A stretch of 64,000 nucleotides of DNA from contig NZ_UUON01000050.1 in the NCBI RefSeq assembly GCF_900590885.1, positions 716,132 to 780,131 of the forward strand, given 5' to 3'. Origin of the DNA: Pseudomonas viridiflava (GTDB taxonomy: Bacteria; Pseudomonadota; Gammaproteobacteria; Pseudomonadales; Pseudomonadaceae). Under the pieces are notes generated by a model that was not told the origin of the DNA, did no database searches, and worked only from the letters and a program-made list of their open reading frames with translations. Shown piece by piece: positions 1 to 8,207 of this stretch. Position 1 is the stretch's first letter. Each line of letters starts with the position of its first letter. Both the position numbers and the translations under genes were made by a program.

Positions 1-285
1 GGTGTAGAACCCCAGCTTGCGCGCCTCGGCGATCAGTTCGGCGAGGTCCTGGCGCACCAGCGGCTCACCGCCGGAAAACCCCAGCTGCGCGGCGCCCATC
101 TCGCGGGCTTCGCGAAACACCTTGATCCACTGCTCGGTGCTCAGCTCCTTGCCCTGCTCGGCAAAATCCAGCGGGTTGGAGCAGTACGGGCACTGCAACG
201 GGCAGCGGTAAGTCAGCTCGGCCAGCAGCCACAGCGGCAGGCCGATCGCCGGCTTTTCAGGCAAGAGTGATCCAGTGCTCAGCAC
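1..285 (-). CDS. pqqE: PqqE, PQQ biosynthesis radical SAM enzyme (N-terminal part, cut by window edge)
   Basis: PqqE is the radical SAM enzyme that cross-links the Glu and Tyr side chains of the PqqA peptide, with PqqD as peptide chaperone. Only the first 95 codons are in the window. They include the radical SAM cluster motif CxxxCxxC (TYRCPLQCPYC) and the conserved GFSGGEP segment. I chose a GTG start at 285 (M-L-S-T-G-S), which overlaps the end of pqqD by 29 bases, because it gives an N-terminus like other pseudomonad PqqE proteins. A TTG at 264 is the alternative. The tight overlap points to translational coupling within the pqq operon. Identity is secure; the exact start is not. Confidence 0.9.
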   Translation of the reverse strand, partial: MLSTGSLLPEKPAIGLPLWLLAELTYRCPLQCPYCSNPLDFAEQGKELSTEQWIKVFREAREMGAAQLGFSGGEPLVRQDLAELIAEARKLGFYT

Positions 286-532
286 GGGCGACCTCCATGA
301 ATTGCTCGATATCATCACCCAGCTCAGGCACGCCGGGGAATTGCTTATCCAGCTCGGCGATGATCGCCGCCACGTCGCGCTCGCCGTCGATCAAGCCGCC
401 GATCAACGCGGCGCTGTCGTTGAGCTTGATCATGCCCTCGGGGTAGAGCAACACATGGCCCTTTTGCGCAGGCTCGTACTGGTAGCGATAGCCTGGGCGC
501 CAGGTCGGTGTTCTGCTGCGATCAAAGCTCAT
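257..532 (-). CDS. pqqD: PqqD, PqqA-peptide chaperone
   Basis: PqqD is a small RiPP recognition element that binds the PqqA precursor and presents it to PqqE. The 91-residue length is normal for the family. The sequence shows the expected order: an N-terminal WRPGYRYQYE region, the KGHVLLYPEGMIKLN strand segment and a helical C-terminal half. Its ATG overlaps the pqqC stop by 4 bases (ATGA), and its 3' end overlaps pqqE, so it is translationally coupled on both sides. It is cytoplasmic. Confidence 0.95.
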   Translation of the reverse strand: MSFDRSRTPTWRPGYRYQYEPAQKGHVLLYPEGMIKLNDSAALIGGLIDGERDVAAIIAELDKQFPGVPELGDDIEQFMEVARAEHWITLA

Positions 533-1281
533 AGGGGGATCCCTTTATGCCACACCCGCTGGTCGGTCACGCTGTGATACGGCGGGCGTTTTAGTTCGTA
601 GGCCATGCTCATGGCATCGAGCATGCTCCACAGGATGTCGAGTTTGAACTGGAGAATTTCCAGCATGCGCTCCTGGCCTTCACGGGTGGTGTAGTGCGCC
701 AGCGTGATCGCCAGGCCGTGCTCCACATCGCGACGGGCCTGGCCCAGGCGGGTACGGAAATATTCGTAACCGGCCGGGTCGATCCACGGGTAATGCTGCG
801 GCCAGCTGTCGAGGCGCGACTGGTGGATCTGCGGCGCGAACAGCTCGGTCAGCGAGCTGCTGGCGGCCTCCTGCCAACTGGCGCGACGGGCGAAGTTGAC
901 GTAGGCGTCTACCGCGAACCGTACGCCCGGCAGTACCAATTCTTGCGAGCGCAGCTGGTCCGGGTCGAGGCCGACCGCCTGGCCCAGGCGCAGCCAGGCT
1001 TCGATGCCGCCGTCTTCGCCCGGCGCACCGTCGTGGTCGAGCAGGCGCTGGATCCATTCGCGACGAATCTCGCGGTCCGGGCAGTTGGCCAGGATCGCCG
1101 CGTCTTTGAGCGGGATATTCACCTGATAGTAGAAGCGGTTGGCGACCCAGCCCTGGATCTGCTCGCGGCTGGCGCGGCCTTCGTACATCGCCACGTGATA
1201 CGGATGATGGATATGGTAGAAGGCGCCCTTGGCGCGCAACGCGGCTTCGAATTCGGTGGTGGTCAACGGTGTGTCAGTCAT
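529..1281 (-). CDS. pqqC: PqqC, pyrroloquinoline-quinone synthase
   Basis: PqqC is the cofactorless oxidase that catalyses the last step of PQQ synthesis, ring closure and eight-electron oxidation of AHQQ. The protein is 250 residues, the family's usual length, and contains the conserved FYHIHHPYHVAMYEG region near the N-terminus and the QINIPLKD-like segment (YYQVNIPLKDA). A clear Shine-Dalgarno (GGAGCAG) precedes the ATG at 1281. It lies 11 bases after pqqB and overlaps pqqD by 4 bases, in the standard order pqqA-B-C-D-E. It is a common marker for phosphate-solubilising pseudomonads. Confidence 0.96.
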   Translation of the reverse strand: MTDTPLTTTEFEAALRAKGAFYHIHHPYHVAMYEGRASREQIQGWVANRFYYQVNIPLKDAAILANCPDREIRREWIQRLLDHDGAPGEDGGIEAWLRLGQAVGLDPDQLRSQELVLPGVRFAVDAYVNFARRASWQEAASSSLTELFAPQIHQSRLDSWPQHYPWIDPAGYEYFRTRLGQARRDVEHGLAITLAHYTTREGQERMLEILQFKLDILWSMLDAMSMAYELKRPPYHSVTDQRVWHKGIPL

Positions 1282-1292
1282 TTCGGCTGCTC

Positions 1293-2204
1293 CTACAATT
1301 CGATGCTCATGCCGTCGTAAGCCACTTCGACATTGCGCCGCACCAGTTCCGCTCGCTCGGGGGAATCTTCATCGAGGATCGGGTTGGTGTTGTTGATATG
1401 GATAAGCACCTTGCGCTGCTCGGGCAACTTTTCCAGCACTTCGAGCATGCCGCCGGGGCCGTTCTGTGCCAGGTGGCCCATCTCGCGGCCGGTGCGGGTG
1501 CCGACGCCACGGCGTTGCATCTCGTCGTCATCCCACATTGTGCCGTCCACCAACAGGCAGTGGCTGCCGGCCATGATCTCCAGCAACGGCGCGTCGACCT
1601 TGCCCAGGCCCGGGGCGTAGAAGAGTTTGCCGCCGGTGCGCAGGTCTTCGACGATCAGGCCGATGTTGTCGCCCGGGTGTGGGTCGAAGCGGTGCGGCGA
1701 GTAGGGCGGCGCGGCGCTGCGCAGCGGTAGCGGGGTGAAGCGCAGGTTGGGGCAGGCCGGGATGGTGAAGCTGGCGTCCAGCTCGATGCGGTTCCAGGCC
1801 AGGCCGCCGTTCCAGTGGGTGAGCATGGTAAACAGTGGGAAGCCGGTGCTCAGGTCTTCATGGACCATGTCGGTGCACCACACCTGGTGCGGGCAGCCTT
1901 CGCGCAGGCTCAGCAGGCCGGTGGTGTGGTCGATCTGGCTGTCCATCAGGATGATCGCGCTGATGCCGGTATCGCGCAGGGCACGGCCGGGCTGCATCGG
2001 TGCAAAGCTTTGCAGCTGCGCGCGGATATCCGGCGAGGCGTTGCACAGCACCCAATTCACGCCGTCGTCGGAAATCGCGATGGACGACTGGGTACGCGCC
2101 TGCGCCCGCAGGCTGCCGTCACGAAAACCTGCGCAGTTCACGCAGTTGCAGTTCCACTGCGGGAAACCACCGCCGGCGGCGGAACCTAGAATCTGGACAA
2201 ACAT
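1293..2204 (-). CDS. pqqB: PqqB, metallo-beta-lactamase fold PQQ biosynthesis protein
   Basis: PqqB has the metallo-beta-lactamase fold. It has been proposed to hydroxylate the tyrosine of the processed peptide, or to help export PQQ; the first role has the better biochemical support. The start is taken at ATG 2204 (MFVQILGSAAGGGFPQWNC), with a GGGAG ribosome binding site a few bases upstream; an in-frame TTG 12 bases further out is less likely. The protein has 303 residues, the normal length. The CNCVNCAG cysteine cluster near the N-terminus is typical of the family. The C-terminal half carries HINNTNPIL. The gene follows a stem-loop located between pqqA and pqqB. Confidence 0.95.
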   Translation of the reverse strand: MFVQILGSAAGGGFPQWNCNCVNCAGFRDGSLRAQARTQSSIAISDDGVNWVLCNASPDIRAQLQSFAPMQPGRALRDTGISAIILMDSQIDHTTGLLSLREGCPHQVWCTDMVHEDLSTGFPLFTMLTHWNGGLAWNRIELDASFTIPACPNLRFTPLPLRSAAPPYSPHRFDPHPGDNIGLIVEDLRTGGKLFYAPGLGKVDAPLLEIMAGSHCLLVDGTMWDDDEMQRRGVGTRTGREMGHLAQNGPGGMLEVLEKLPEQRKVLIHINNTNPILDEDSPERAELVRRNVEVAYDGMSIEL

Positions 2205-2221
2205 GGTAGCTCCCAAGCAAA

Positions 2222-2258
2222 GCTCAAAACAAAAACGCCCCGGGCGAACCGAGGCGTT
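2222..2258 (-). terminator. Stem-loop with U-tract between pqqA and pqqB (attenuator-like)
   Basis: On the minus strand the RNA can form a 10-bp stem, AACGCCUCGG paired with CCGGGGCGUU (one G-U pair), at 2234-2258 with a 5-base loop. It is followed by a run of U residues interrupted by one G. It sits directly after the pqqA stop and before the pqqB ribosome binding site. This is the form of an intrinsic terminator. Because pqqB-E have no other obvious promoter, partial termination giving excess pqqA transcript is the likeliest role. Confidence 0.75.
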
Positions 2259-2273
2259 GTATTACCCAGCGAA

Positions 2274-2348
2274 TTAACGGCTGGCGAAGTACATGGTGAC
2301 TTCGAAACCGATGCGCAGATCTGTGTAAGCAGGTTTGGACCAGGTCAT
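2274..2348 (-). CDS. pqqA: PqqA, PQQ precursor peptide (24 residues)
   Basis: PqqA is the ribosomal peptide from which PQQ is made. The peptide reads MTWSKPAYTDLRIGFEVTMY followed by FASR. Glu16 and Tyr20 (E-V-T-M-Y) have the conserved spacing and are the residues cross-linked by PqqE. The ATG at 2348 has a good Shine-Dalgarno (GGAG) about 7 bases upstream. The gene is too short for most ORF filters. It is separated from pqqF by 159 bases, which should hold its promoter, and from pqqB by a terminator-like hairpin. The peptide is presumably trimmed by PqqF and a partner protease. Confidence 0.97.
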   Translation of the reverse strand: MTWSKPAYTDLRIGFEVTMYFASR

Positions 2349-2507
2349 ATTCTTACTCCTACCAAGGGATGGGACGTTCACTACCAAGCAATACATATAG
2401 TCCACCTCCAGTCGGAGATGTTCAGAGGTGTGCGTGGGAATGTTACGCAATTCTTTTCAAGTTAGCGCTGTCTTGATGGAAAAAGCCTTTTGCAGGGGCG
2501 GCAATGA

Positions 2508-4901
2508 TCAGCCGGCCGCCTGCCAGGAATCGTTGATGCGGGGGCCGTTGGCGAGGCAGCGCCAGCCGCCTGCAGCGGCGTTCAGTTGTTGGGCCGCGTG
2601 CTGCATATCTTCCCGTGAACAGGCGTGGATCGCCTTTTGCAGCTGCGCGAGGTAATCCGACGGATGGCCCGCCAGGTGCGCCTGCCACAGCAACTCGGCC
2701 GCTTGGGCGATGGGCAAGGCGTGTATTGCGAACTGTTGCGCAAGGGCCTGGTTGCCCAAGTCTTCATTGCCGTCCATCAGCGCTGGCAATTGCTTCAGGA
2801 AGGTTTGCAGGTGATCGATGATCCCTTCCAGGGAAACGTCAGGCGACTGCACGCCAAACAACAGACCGGTCTGCCCGTTGATTTGTCGGACGCCGCTGAA
2901 CACCGCGTAGCCCAATTGCAACTCGACGCGCAGGCGTTGGTAGAACGGCCCTTGGAGCACGTGTCCGAGTAGTCGCCAGGCGGCCTCGTCCGCCAGGGAT
3001 TTGCTGGGCGTGGGGCAAAACAGCAACAAGGCGGCGTCGCTGGAGTCTGTCTTCACTGTGTGCCAGAGGCGTTGCTCGCCAAGGCTCGGGTATTCGGGCT
3101 GAAAGCTCGCGGGTTGCCCGGGCAGGCGTGCGGCGGCTGTTTTGATCGCCGCTTCCATGGCAGAGGAGAAACCGGCACCCAGCCCTTGCCAGCGTGCAGT
3201 GGCCCACGAAGCCTCGCCGGCGCCGGGGATAACCCCGGCACAGCACGCGGGCAACGCCTTGAGCAGTTCCCGGATGGCGATCATCGGTGTCTGGGTGAGG
3301 GGCGTTGCGTGCGGCTGATTCAAGCTCAGCGCCAGTGCTTCCAGCACCGCGGGCATGGGTTCTTGCAGCCCGACCAATTTCACCAGTCCGTCATTGCCGA
3401 TTGCATCGAAAGACAATTCCACACCCGCCTGACGGGCCTGCTCGCGCAACGGCTGTAACCGGCTTTCAAGGCCTGTGGGTGCGGGAGCATCAAACCGCCA
3501 GTGCAGGTACAGCGCGCCTTCATCGGCGCTATCCGACAGGGCTTGGCTGAATGTCAGCGCGGGCAGCTCTCGCCGGCCTCGCGAGCGATCCTGGGCAAAG
3601 GTGCGCAACCCGCGATGGGCGCTGGTTTGGCCGCGAATCAGGCCGGCGCGTTCGTCCTTGGCGGGTGGGCGCAGGAACGGGTTGGGCGAGGGTAGCTGCC
3701 ACGCGTGCCGGGAAGGCGGCAGTTGCAGCGCGTCCAGCAGGGACTTGAGGGCGACGATGCTTTGGTCCGACAAGTCTTCGGTGGCGTTTCGGGCCAATGC
3801 TAAAGCGCCTTGGACCTGCTGTTGGCGCGCGTTCAGCAAAGCGAACTCCTCGCGCAGAGTTCTCCAATCGCTATGTGCGAAAAAGCTCAACCAGTCGTAC
3901 AGCAACGCTTCGATCTGCGTCGCCGAATCGCCTTGGGTGTCGAGGGAAAAGTCGATATCCAGCAACGCTTGCCCGGCGAAGTGGTACAGCACGCTCGCCT
4001 GCACAGCAGTCGCCAGCTTCCGGGTTTTCAGTTCAGCCAGCAGCCCGCCCGGCGCCGAGCTGTTGAGCCAGATACAGAGGAAGTCGACGGCTTCACGGGG
4101 GGCTTCACCGGTGAATACAAGGTGCAGATGGGTATGGGTGCGGTGTTGATAAGTGCGTGCCTGGCCTGGCATCAATGCCGGCGGGGCAGCTTGTGGGTGG
4201 TGGGGGCCTGAGGCCAATGCCTGGCTGAACTGCTGCGCCAGGGCTTCCAGTTCTGCCATTGGCTGCGGGCCGGCGAGGCTCAAGGTCATCTGCCCGCTCT
4301 GATAGAAGCGCGTGTGGAATTCCTGCAACGCTTGCTGAAAATCCTCACGCTCCAACGGCAGGCTGTCGCGGTTACCAGCGTGAAAGCCGCGCAACGGGTG
4401 ATCGGCCGCCAACCCTTCCAGCAGGGCGACTTGCTCTTGCGCCTTGGCATCCTGGGACCAGGCGACAAACTCCGCCTGCAGCACTTCGCGCTCGCGCAGT
4501 TGGTCTTCCAGGCTCAGGCGCGGGTGGGTGAGCATGTCTGCCAGCCGCTCCAGCCCAGCGGCGAAGGTCGATACCGGCAGCTCGAAGAAGAAATCCGTGG
4601 TGCGCTCGCGGGTGCTGGCATTCACCTGGCCGCCGTGACGTTGCACGTAGGTCATCAGGCCTTCGCCCGTAGGAAAACGTTCGGTACCCAGAAACAACAG
4701 ATGCTCAAGAAAATGGGCCAGGCCCGGCCACGCCAGCGGAACATCATGACTGCCAGCAGCCACGCACAAAGTTGCCGCACTGCGTTTCAAGCGCGGCGCA
4801 TGGCGCAGGGAAACCTGCAGGCCGTTGGCCAGGGTCATGTGAAGGTGATGAGGGTGGGCCGGCGCGGGCATGGGCACTTCCGAAACGTAGGAAGTGGCCA
4901 T
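2508..4901 (-). CDS. pqqF: PqqF, M16 family zinc peptidase for PQQ maturation
   Basis: This is a pitrilysin/insulinase-type (M16) peptidase of 797 residues. The inverted zinc motif HxxEH is visible as HFLEH at about residues 63-67, followed by the expected downstream glutamate region (REVLQAEFVAW). The rest is the usual array of M16 domains without a second active site. PqqF cleaves the PqqA peptide around the cross-linked Glu-Tyr pair. The gene starts 18 bases after the davA stop and lies directly upstream of pqqA, so it may be transcribed with davBA. Specific assignment to PqqF rather than another M16 enzyme rests on its position in the pqq cluster. Confidence 0.92.
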   Translation of the reverse strand: MATSYVSEVPMPAPAHPHHLHMTLANGLQVSLRHAPRLKRSAATLCVAAGSHDVPLAWPGLAHFLEHLLFLGTERFPTGEGLMTYVQRHGGQVNASTRERTTDFFFELPVSTFAAGLERLADMLTHPRLSLEDQLREREVLQAEFVAWSQDAKAQEQVALLEGLAADHPLRGFHAGNRDSLPLEREDFQQALQEFHTRFYQSGQMTLSLAGPQPMAELEALAQQFSQALASGPHHPQAAPPALMPGQARTYQHRTHTHLHLVFTGEAPREAVDFLCIWLNSSAPGGLLAELKTRKLATAVQASVLYHFAGQALLDIDFSLDTQGDSATQIEALLYDWLSFFAHSDWRTLREEFALLNARQQQVQGALALARNATEDLSDQSIVALKSLLDALQLPPSRHAWQLPSPNPFLRPPAKDERAGLIRGQTSAHRGLRTFAQDRSRGRRELPALTFSQALSDSADEGALYLHWRFDAPAPTGLESRLQPLREQARQAGVELSFDAIGNDGLVKLVGLQEPMPAVLEALALSLNQPHATPLTQTPMIAIRELLKALPACCAGVIPGAGEASWATARWQGLGAGFSSAMEAAIKTAAARLPGQPASFQPEYPSLGEQRLWHTVKTDSSDAALLLFCPTPSKSLADEAAWRLLGHVLQGPFYQRLRVELQLGYAVFSGVRQINGQTGLLFGVQSPDVSLEGIIDHLQTFLKQLPALMDGNEDLGNQALAQQFAIHALPIAQAAELLWQAHLAGHPSDYLAQLQKAIHACSREDMQHAAQQLNAAAGGWRCLANGPRINDSWQAAG

Positions 4902-4919
4902 GTTAACAAACCGGCTGGA

Positions 4920-5717
4920 TCAGGGCTTGTGCAGCGCGCCGTAGAGCTCGGGGCGACGGTCTTGCAGGTAGTGGTTGGCGGCGCGGGCGTCGGTAATCGT
5001 TTGGCGCTCCAGCGTGCCGACGATCAAGGCTTCATCCAGGCCGGCCTGGGCGATGCGCTGGCCGTTTGGCGCGGCGATGCTGCTTTGCCCGCAATACTGG
5101 ATTTCGCCTTCGTGCCCGCAGTAATTGGCGTAGGCCACGTAGCACTGGTTCTCGAAGGCCCGCGCCCGCACGGTCACGTCGGCGACAAAGTCGAACGGCA
5201 CCATATTGGCCGTGGGTACCAGAATCAGCTCGGCGCCTGCCAGGGCCAGGCGCCGAGTGTTTTCGGGGAACTCCAGGTCGTAGCAGATCAGCAATCCGAG
5301 CTTCCAGCCATTGAGCTCCACCAGTGGGAAATCATCGCCCCCGGCGCTGAACATCGAGTGGTCCAGATCGCCGAACAGATGGGTCTTGCGGTAGTTGCAC
5401 AGGCGCTGGCCCTGGGCATCGATCAACTGCACGGCATTGTAGATCTGCCCGTCGTCGGCGCGTTCCGGGTAACCGTACAGAATCGCCAGGCCGGCGCTTT
5501 TCGCCAGTTCGGCAATCGCCTGCGCCGAGTCCCCATCCTGCGCCTCCGCCAGGGCGCCCACCGCCTCGGCGCCGATGTTGTAGCCGCTGAGGAACATCTC
5601 CGGCAGCACCAGCACATCGGCAGAGCCGGACGCCTCGTGCGCCAGCTGATGCAGGCGCTTGAGGTTGCCGGCCACATCCAGCGGCAGCGGCGGGCATTGG
5701 TAAAGGGCGACGCGCAT
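4920..5717 (-). CDS. davA: DavA, 5-aminopentanamidase (delta-aminovaleramidase)
   Basis: DavA is a nitrilase-superfamily amidase that hydrolyses 5-aminopentanamide to 5-aminovalerate and ammonia, the second step of the monooxygenase route of L-lysine breakdown. The catalytic triad is visible: Glu in VLPEMFLSGYN, Lys in NYRKTHLFG and Cys in LLICYDLEFPE. The start is ATG 5717 (MRVALYQCPPLPLDV), with AAGGAG seven bases upstream; it gives 265 residues, close to the P. putida enzyme. It follows davB by 10 bases on the same strand, so the two form an operon, and pqqF follows 18 bases later. The pairing with davB is the main reason for choosing DavA over a generic carbon-nitrogen hydrolase. Confidence 0.88.
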   Translation of the reverse strand: MRVALYQCPPLPLDVAGNLKRLHQLAHEASGSADVLVLPEMFLSGYNIGAEAVGALAEAQDGDSAQAIAELAKSAGLAILYGYPERADDGQIYNAVQLIDAQGQRLCNYRKTHLFGDLDHSMFSAGGDDFPLVELNGWKLGLLICYDLEFPENTRRLALAGAELILVPTANMVPFDFVADVTVRARAFENQCYVAYANYCGHEGEIQYCGQSSIAAPNGQRIAQAGLDEALIVGTLERQTITDARAANHYLQDRRPELYGALHKP

Positions 5718-5727
5718 GTGCAACTCC

Positions 5728-7434
5728 TTAATCCGCCAGGGCGATTGGCCCGATTTCGTCGAACACATCACCCGGCCCCGGGTTCTCGGGGTGAGTGCTG
5801 CCGCCGAAGTGGGTCATGATGCCCCACACCGCATTCAGCGAGGTTTGCACCGCGCCTTCGACCCACGCGGGGGTCCAGGACACGTCATCGCCGGCGATAA
5901 AAATCCCACGTTGTTCGGCGGGCATGTCTTTCTGCATAAAGTGCGCATACATACGCTGGTTGTAGCGATAGTGTCCAGGCAGCGCGCCCTTGAAGGCACC
6001 GAGGAAATGCGGGTCGGCTTCCCACGACACAGTGATCGGGTCGCCGATGATGCGCGCCTTGATATCAACTTTCGGGTAGATCTTTTTCAGCGCGTCGAGG
6101 GCGAGCTTCACGCGTTTGTCGATGGGCTGCGGGAGCATTTTCAGCGCGTCGCTCATCCACGAATATGACAGGCAGATCACGCCGGGCTTGTCGTCGCCGT
6201 TATCGAACAGGTAGGTGCCACGGGTCAGGCGGTCGGTGAGGGTCATGCTCATCAGGTCGCGGCCGGTTTCCGGGTCTTTGTCCTTCCAGAACGGGCGGTC
6301 GACCATCACGAAGGTTTTTGATGACTGCATGTAGCGCGTGCGGTCCAGGGCCATCCACATCTTTTGCGAGAACAGGGTTTCGTCGCATTCGATCTGGGTG
6401 GTCAGCAACCAGCTCTGGCAAGTGGTGAGCACGGCGGCGTATTCGCGGGTGTCGCCATAGTTGTCGGTGACTGCGAAACGGCCGTCGGCCGCGTGGGCAA
6501 TCGCCTTGACCCCGGCGCGTGGCGCACCGCGGTGCAACGAGCTGAGGCTGGTGCCCGCCGGCCAGTGGGCGCAACGCTCCGGCACATGACGCCAGATGCC
6601 CATGGGCACCTGGGCGACGCCGCCGACCACCAGGTGCTGATGGTCATCGCAGTTGGTCATCACCACGCGGAAGATTTCCAGCATCGAGTTGGGGAAGTCC
6701 GAGTCCCAGCCGCCGGTGCCGAAGCCGACCTGGCCAAACACTTCGCGGTGCAGGAACGACAGCTTGGCGAACGCTTTGGAGGTGGCGACAAAGTCGTAGA
6801 AGGTGCGGTCGTCCCACAGCGGCACCAGCTTATTCCACAGCTCTTTGAGGCGCGGTACGTCGCGGTCGCGGATGGCCTGCTGGATATCGCCGAACTGCGA
6901 ACCGGCTTCCAGCGCATCGGCCCAGGCGTCGGCGACTTCCTGGAACAACACCGGCAAATCGGCGAGCTTTTGCGCGTAGTGGGTCTGGCCTTCGAGGTCG
7001 ATCACCGTGCTGCCGGACGCCGGCGTCAGCGGGTTGGGGAAGGGTTTGGTTTCCAGGCCAAGCTTGTCCACGTAGTGATAGAACGCCGTGGACGACACCG
7101 GAAAACGCATGCCGCCCAGCTCGGCGATGATGCCTTCCGCGCCTTCAAAAGCCTGGGAGCGCAGGCGCCCGCCCATCTTCGAGGCTTCATACACCACCGG
7201 CTTGAGGCCCAACTTCATCAGCTCGTAGGCGGCCACCAGGCCAGCGATCCCGGCGCCGACGATCGCCACTTCGGCTCCGTGGTTGGCGGCGGGGATGCTG
7301 CCCAGGCCAGCCGGGTGCTCGATCCAGTCATCAAAGGCAAACGGGAAATCCGGGCCGAAGATGGTGATGGGTTTCTTACCGTTTGCCGGCGGGTGGCGAT
7401 TGGTCTTGCTGAAGGTGCTGGACGGAATGCTCAT
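5728..7434 (-). CDS. davB: DavB, L-lysine 2-monooxygenase (FAD amine oxidase family)
   Basis: DavB converts L-lysine to 5-aminopentanamide, CO2 and water using O2. The 568-residue protein has an FAD-binding Rossmann motif (VAIVGAGIAGLVAAYEL) at about residues 55-71, the GGRLRS and GGMRFP motifs of flavin amine oxidases, and a C-terminal FAD-contacting segment (GIFIAGDDVSWTPAWVEGA). The sequence closely resembles what I recall of the P. putida lysine monooxygenase and the Pseudomonas L-amino acid oxidase/monooxygenase. It precedes davA by 10 bases. A possible -10 hexamer (TATACT) lies at 7480-7475 in the 146-base gap below the upstream Lrp-type regulator, which is the likely controller. Confidence 0.9.
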   Translation of the reverse strand: MSIPSSTFSKTNRHPPANGKKPITIFGPDFPFAFDDWIEHPAGLGSIPAANHGAEVAIVGAGIAGLVAAYELMKLGLKPVVYEASKMGGRLRSQAFEGAEGIIAELGGMRFPVSSTAFYHYVDKLGLETKPFPNPLTPASGSTVIDLEGQTHYAQKLADLPVLFQEVADAWADALEAGSQFGDIQQAIRDRDVPRLKELWNKLVPLWDDRTFYDFVATSKAFAKLSFLHREVFGQVGFGTGGWDSDFPNSMLEIFRVVMTNCDDHQHLVVGGVAQVPMGIWRHVPERCAHWPAGTSLSSLHRGAPRAGVKAIAHAADGRFAVTDNYGDTREYAAVLTTCQSWLLTTQIECDETLFSQKMWMALDRTRYMQSSKTFVMVDRPFWKDKDPETGRDLMSMTLTDRLTRGTYLFDNGDDKPGVICLSYSWMSDALKMLPQPIDKRVKLALDALKKIYPKVDIKARIIGDPITVSWEADPHFLGAFKGALPGHYRYNQRMYAHFMQKDMPAEQRGIFIAGDDVSWTPAWVEGAVQTSLNAVWGIMTHFGGSTHPENPGPGDVFDEIGPIALAD

Positions 7435-7580
7435 GGCTGACCTTACTGGCGACTCGGCGGGAAGCGACCCGCTGAGTATAGGAAAAGATAGCAGCCAGTT
7501 TAGGGAGCGTTGCGCTCGTTAATAAGACGCAATGTGTCGTCGAATTGGATTGGTTTTAGTCAATATGACGAATCAGCGGG

Positions 7581-8027
7581 TCAGATCGGCTGCCCACGAT
7601 CCAATTTGTTACTGAGGATGATCGACGTGGTGGTTTTTTCCACACCGTCGACGCTGCCGATCTGGTCCAGCAACTGGTCCAACTGCTCCGGCGAATCCGT
7701 GCGCAGCCACGCCACGTAATCAAACTCGCCACTCACCGCACACAACTGTTGCACCTGAGCCATGGCACTCAGCCTGCGCAACACCTCTTTACCCGAGCGC
7801 GGTTGCACGGTAATGCCCACATACGCCTGCAACCCCCCATCGACCACCCGCTGACCCAGACGCACGCCGTAACCGGTGATCACCTGGGTTTTCTCCAGCC
7901 GCGCCAGGCGCGAGGTGACCGTGGTGCGCGCGATACCCAGCTGCCGGGCGAGCATGGCCACGCTTTCACGGGCGTTGAGCTGCAGGGCGGCGATGAGTTG
8001 GCGGTCGATTTCGTCTAGGGCGGGCAA
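7581..8027 (-). CDS. Lrp/AsnC family transcriptional regulator, probable controller of davBA
   Basis: This is a small Lrp/AsnC-type DNA-binding protein. It has an N-terminal winged helix-turn-helix (DEIDRQLIAALQLNARESVAM... RLARLEK) and a C-terminal ligand-binding RAM domain (YVGITVQPRSGKEVLRRLSA). No ATG gives a sensible N-terminus: the open frame runs back into the tRNA gene. I therefore take the TTG at 8027, which has a GGAG nine bases upstream and yields 148 residues, normal for the family. It is encoded directly upstream of davB on the same strand. Lysine or another amino acid as co-effector is an inference from that position. Confidence 0.85.
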   Translation of the reverse strand: MPALDEIDRQLIAALQLNARESVAMLARQLGIARTTVTSRLARLEKTQVITGYGVRLGQRVVDGGLQAYVGITVQPRSGKEVLRRLSAMAQVQQLCAVSGEFDYVAWLRTDSPEQLDQLLDQIGSVDGVEKTTTSIILSNKLDRGQPI

Positions 8028-8086
8028 GGTGGAAGCTCCAGTGCGGGCGGCGGTGGAGGGGTATGTTACAGACTTCCAGACACACA

Positions 8087-8109
8087 AAAGCCGCGCAATG
8101 CGCGGCTTT
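8087..8109 (-). terminator. Intrinsic terminator after the tRNA gene
   Basis: GCCGCGC and GCGCGGC form a perfect 7-bp stem with a 3-base loop, extended by three A-U pairs. On the minus strand it is followed by UUUUGUGUGU. It lies seven bases beyond the CCA end of the tRNA and upstream of the Lrp-type gene, so it should end the tRNA transcript. Confidence 0.8.
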
Positions 8110-8115
8110 CTTGTT

Positions 8116-8192
8116 TGGTGGGCCCACACGGACTTGAACCGTGGACCAAAGGATTATGAGTCCTCTGCTCTGACCAACTGAGCTATAGGCCC
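8116..8192 (-). tRNA. tRNA with CAU anticodon, probably tRNA-Ile2 (lysidine-modified)
   Basis: A complete 77-base cloverleaf is present: acceptor GGGCCTA/TGGGCCC, a D-arm with AGTTGGTCA loop, anticodon stem GAGGA/TCCTT with loop CTCATAA, T-arm CACGG-TTCAAGT-CCGTG, and an encoded CCA. The anticodon CAT could be read as Met. The T-loop, the TGGTC variable loop and the overall likeness to E. coli ileX, which also lies next to rpoD, favour the isoleucine AUA-reading tRNA modified by TilS. It is not an initiator tRNA, because the anticodon stem lacks the three G-C pairs. Confidence 0.9.
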
Positions 8193-8207
8193 TGTAACAG
8201 GTCGCGG

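Noticed and set aside
8028..8129. Upstream ATG extension of the Lrp-type regulator
   Set aside because: It would start inside the tRNA gene and pass through its terminator. The TTG at 8027 gives the normal family length.
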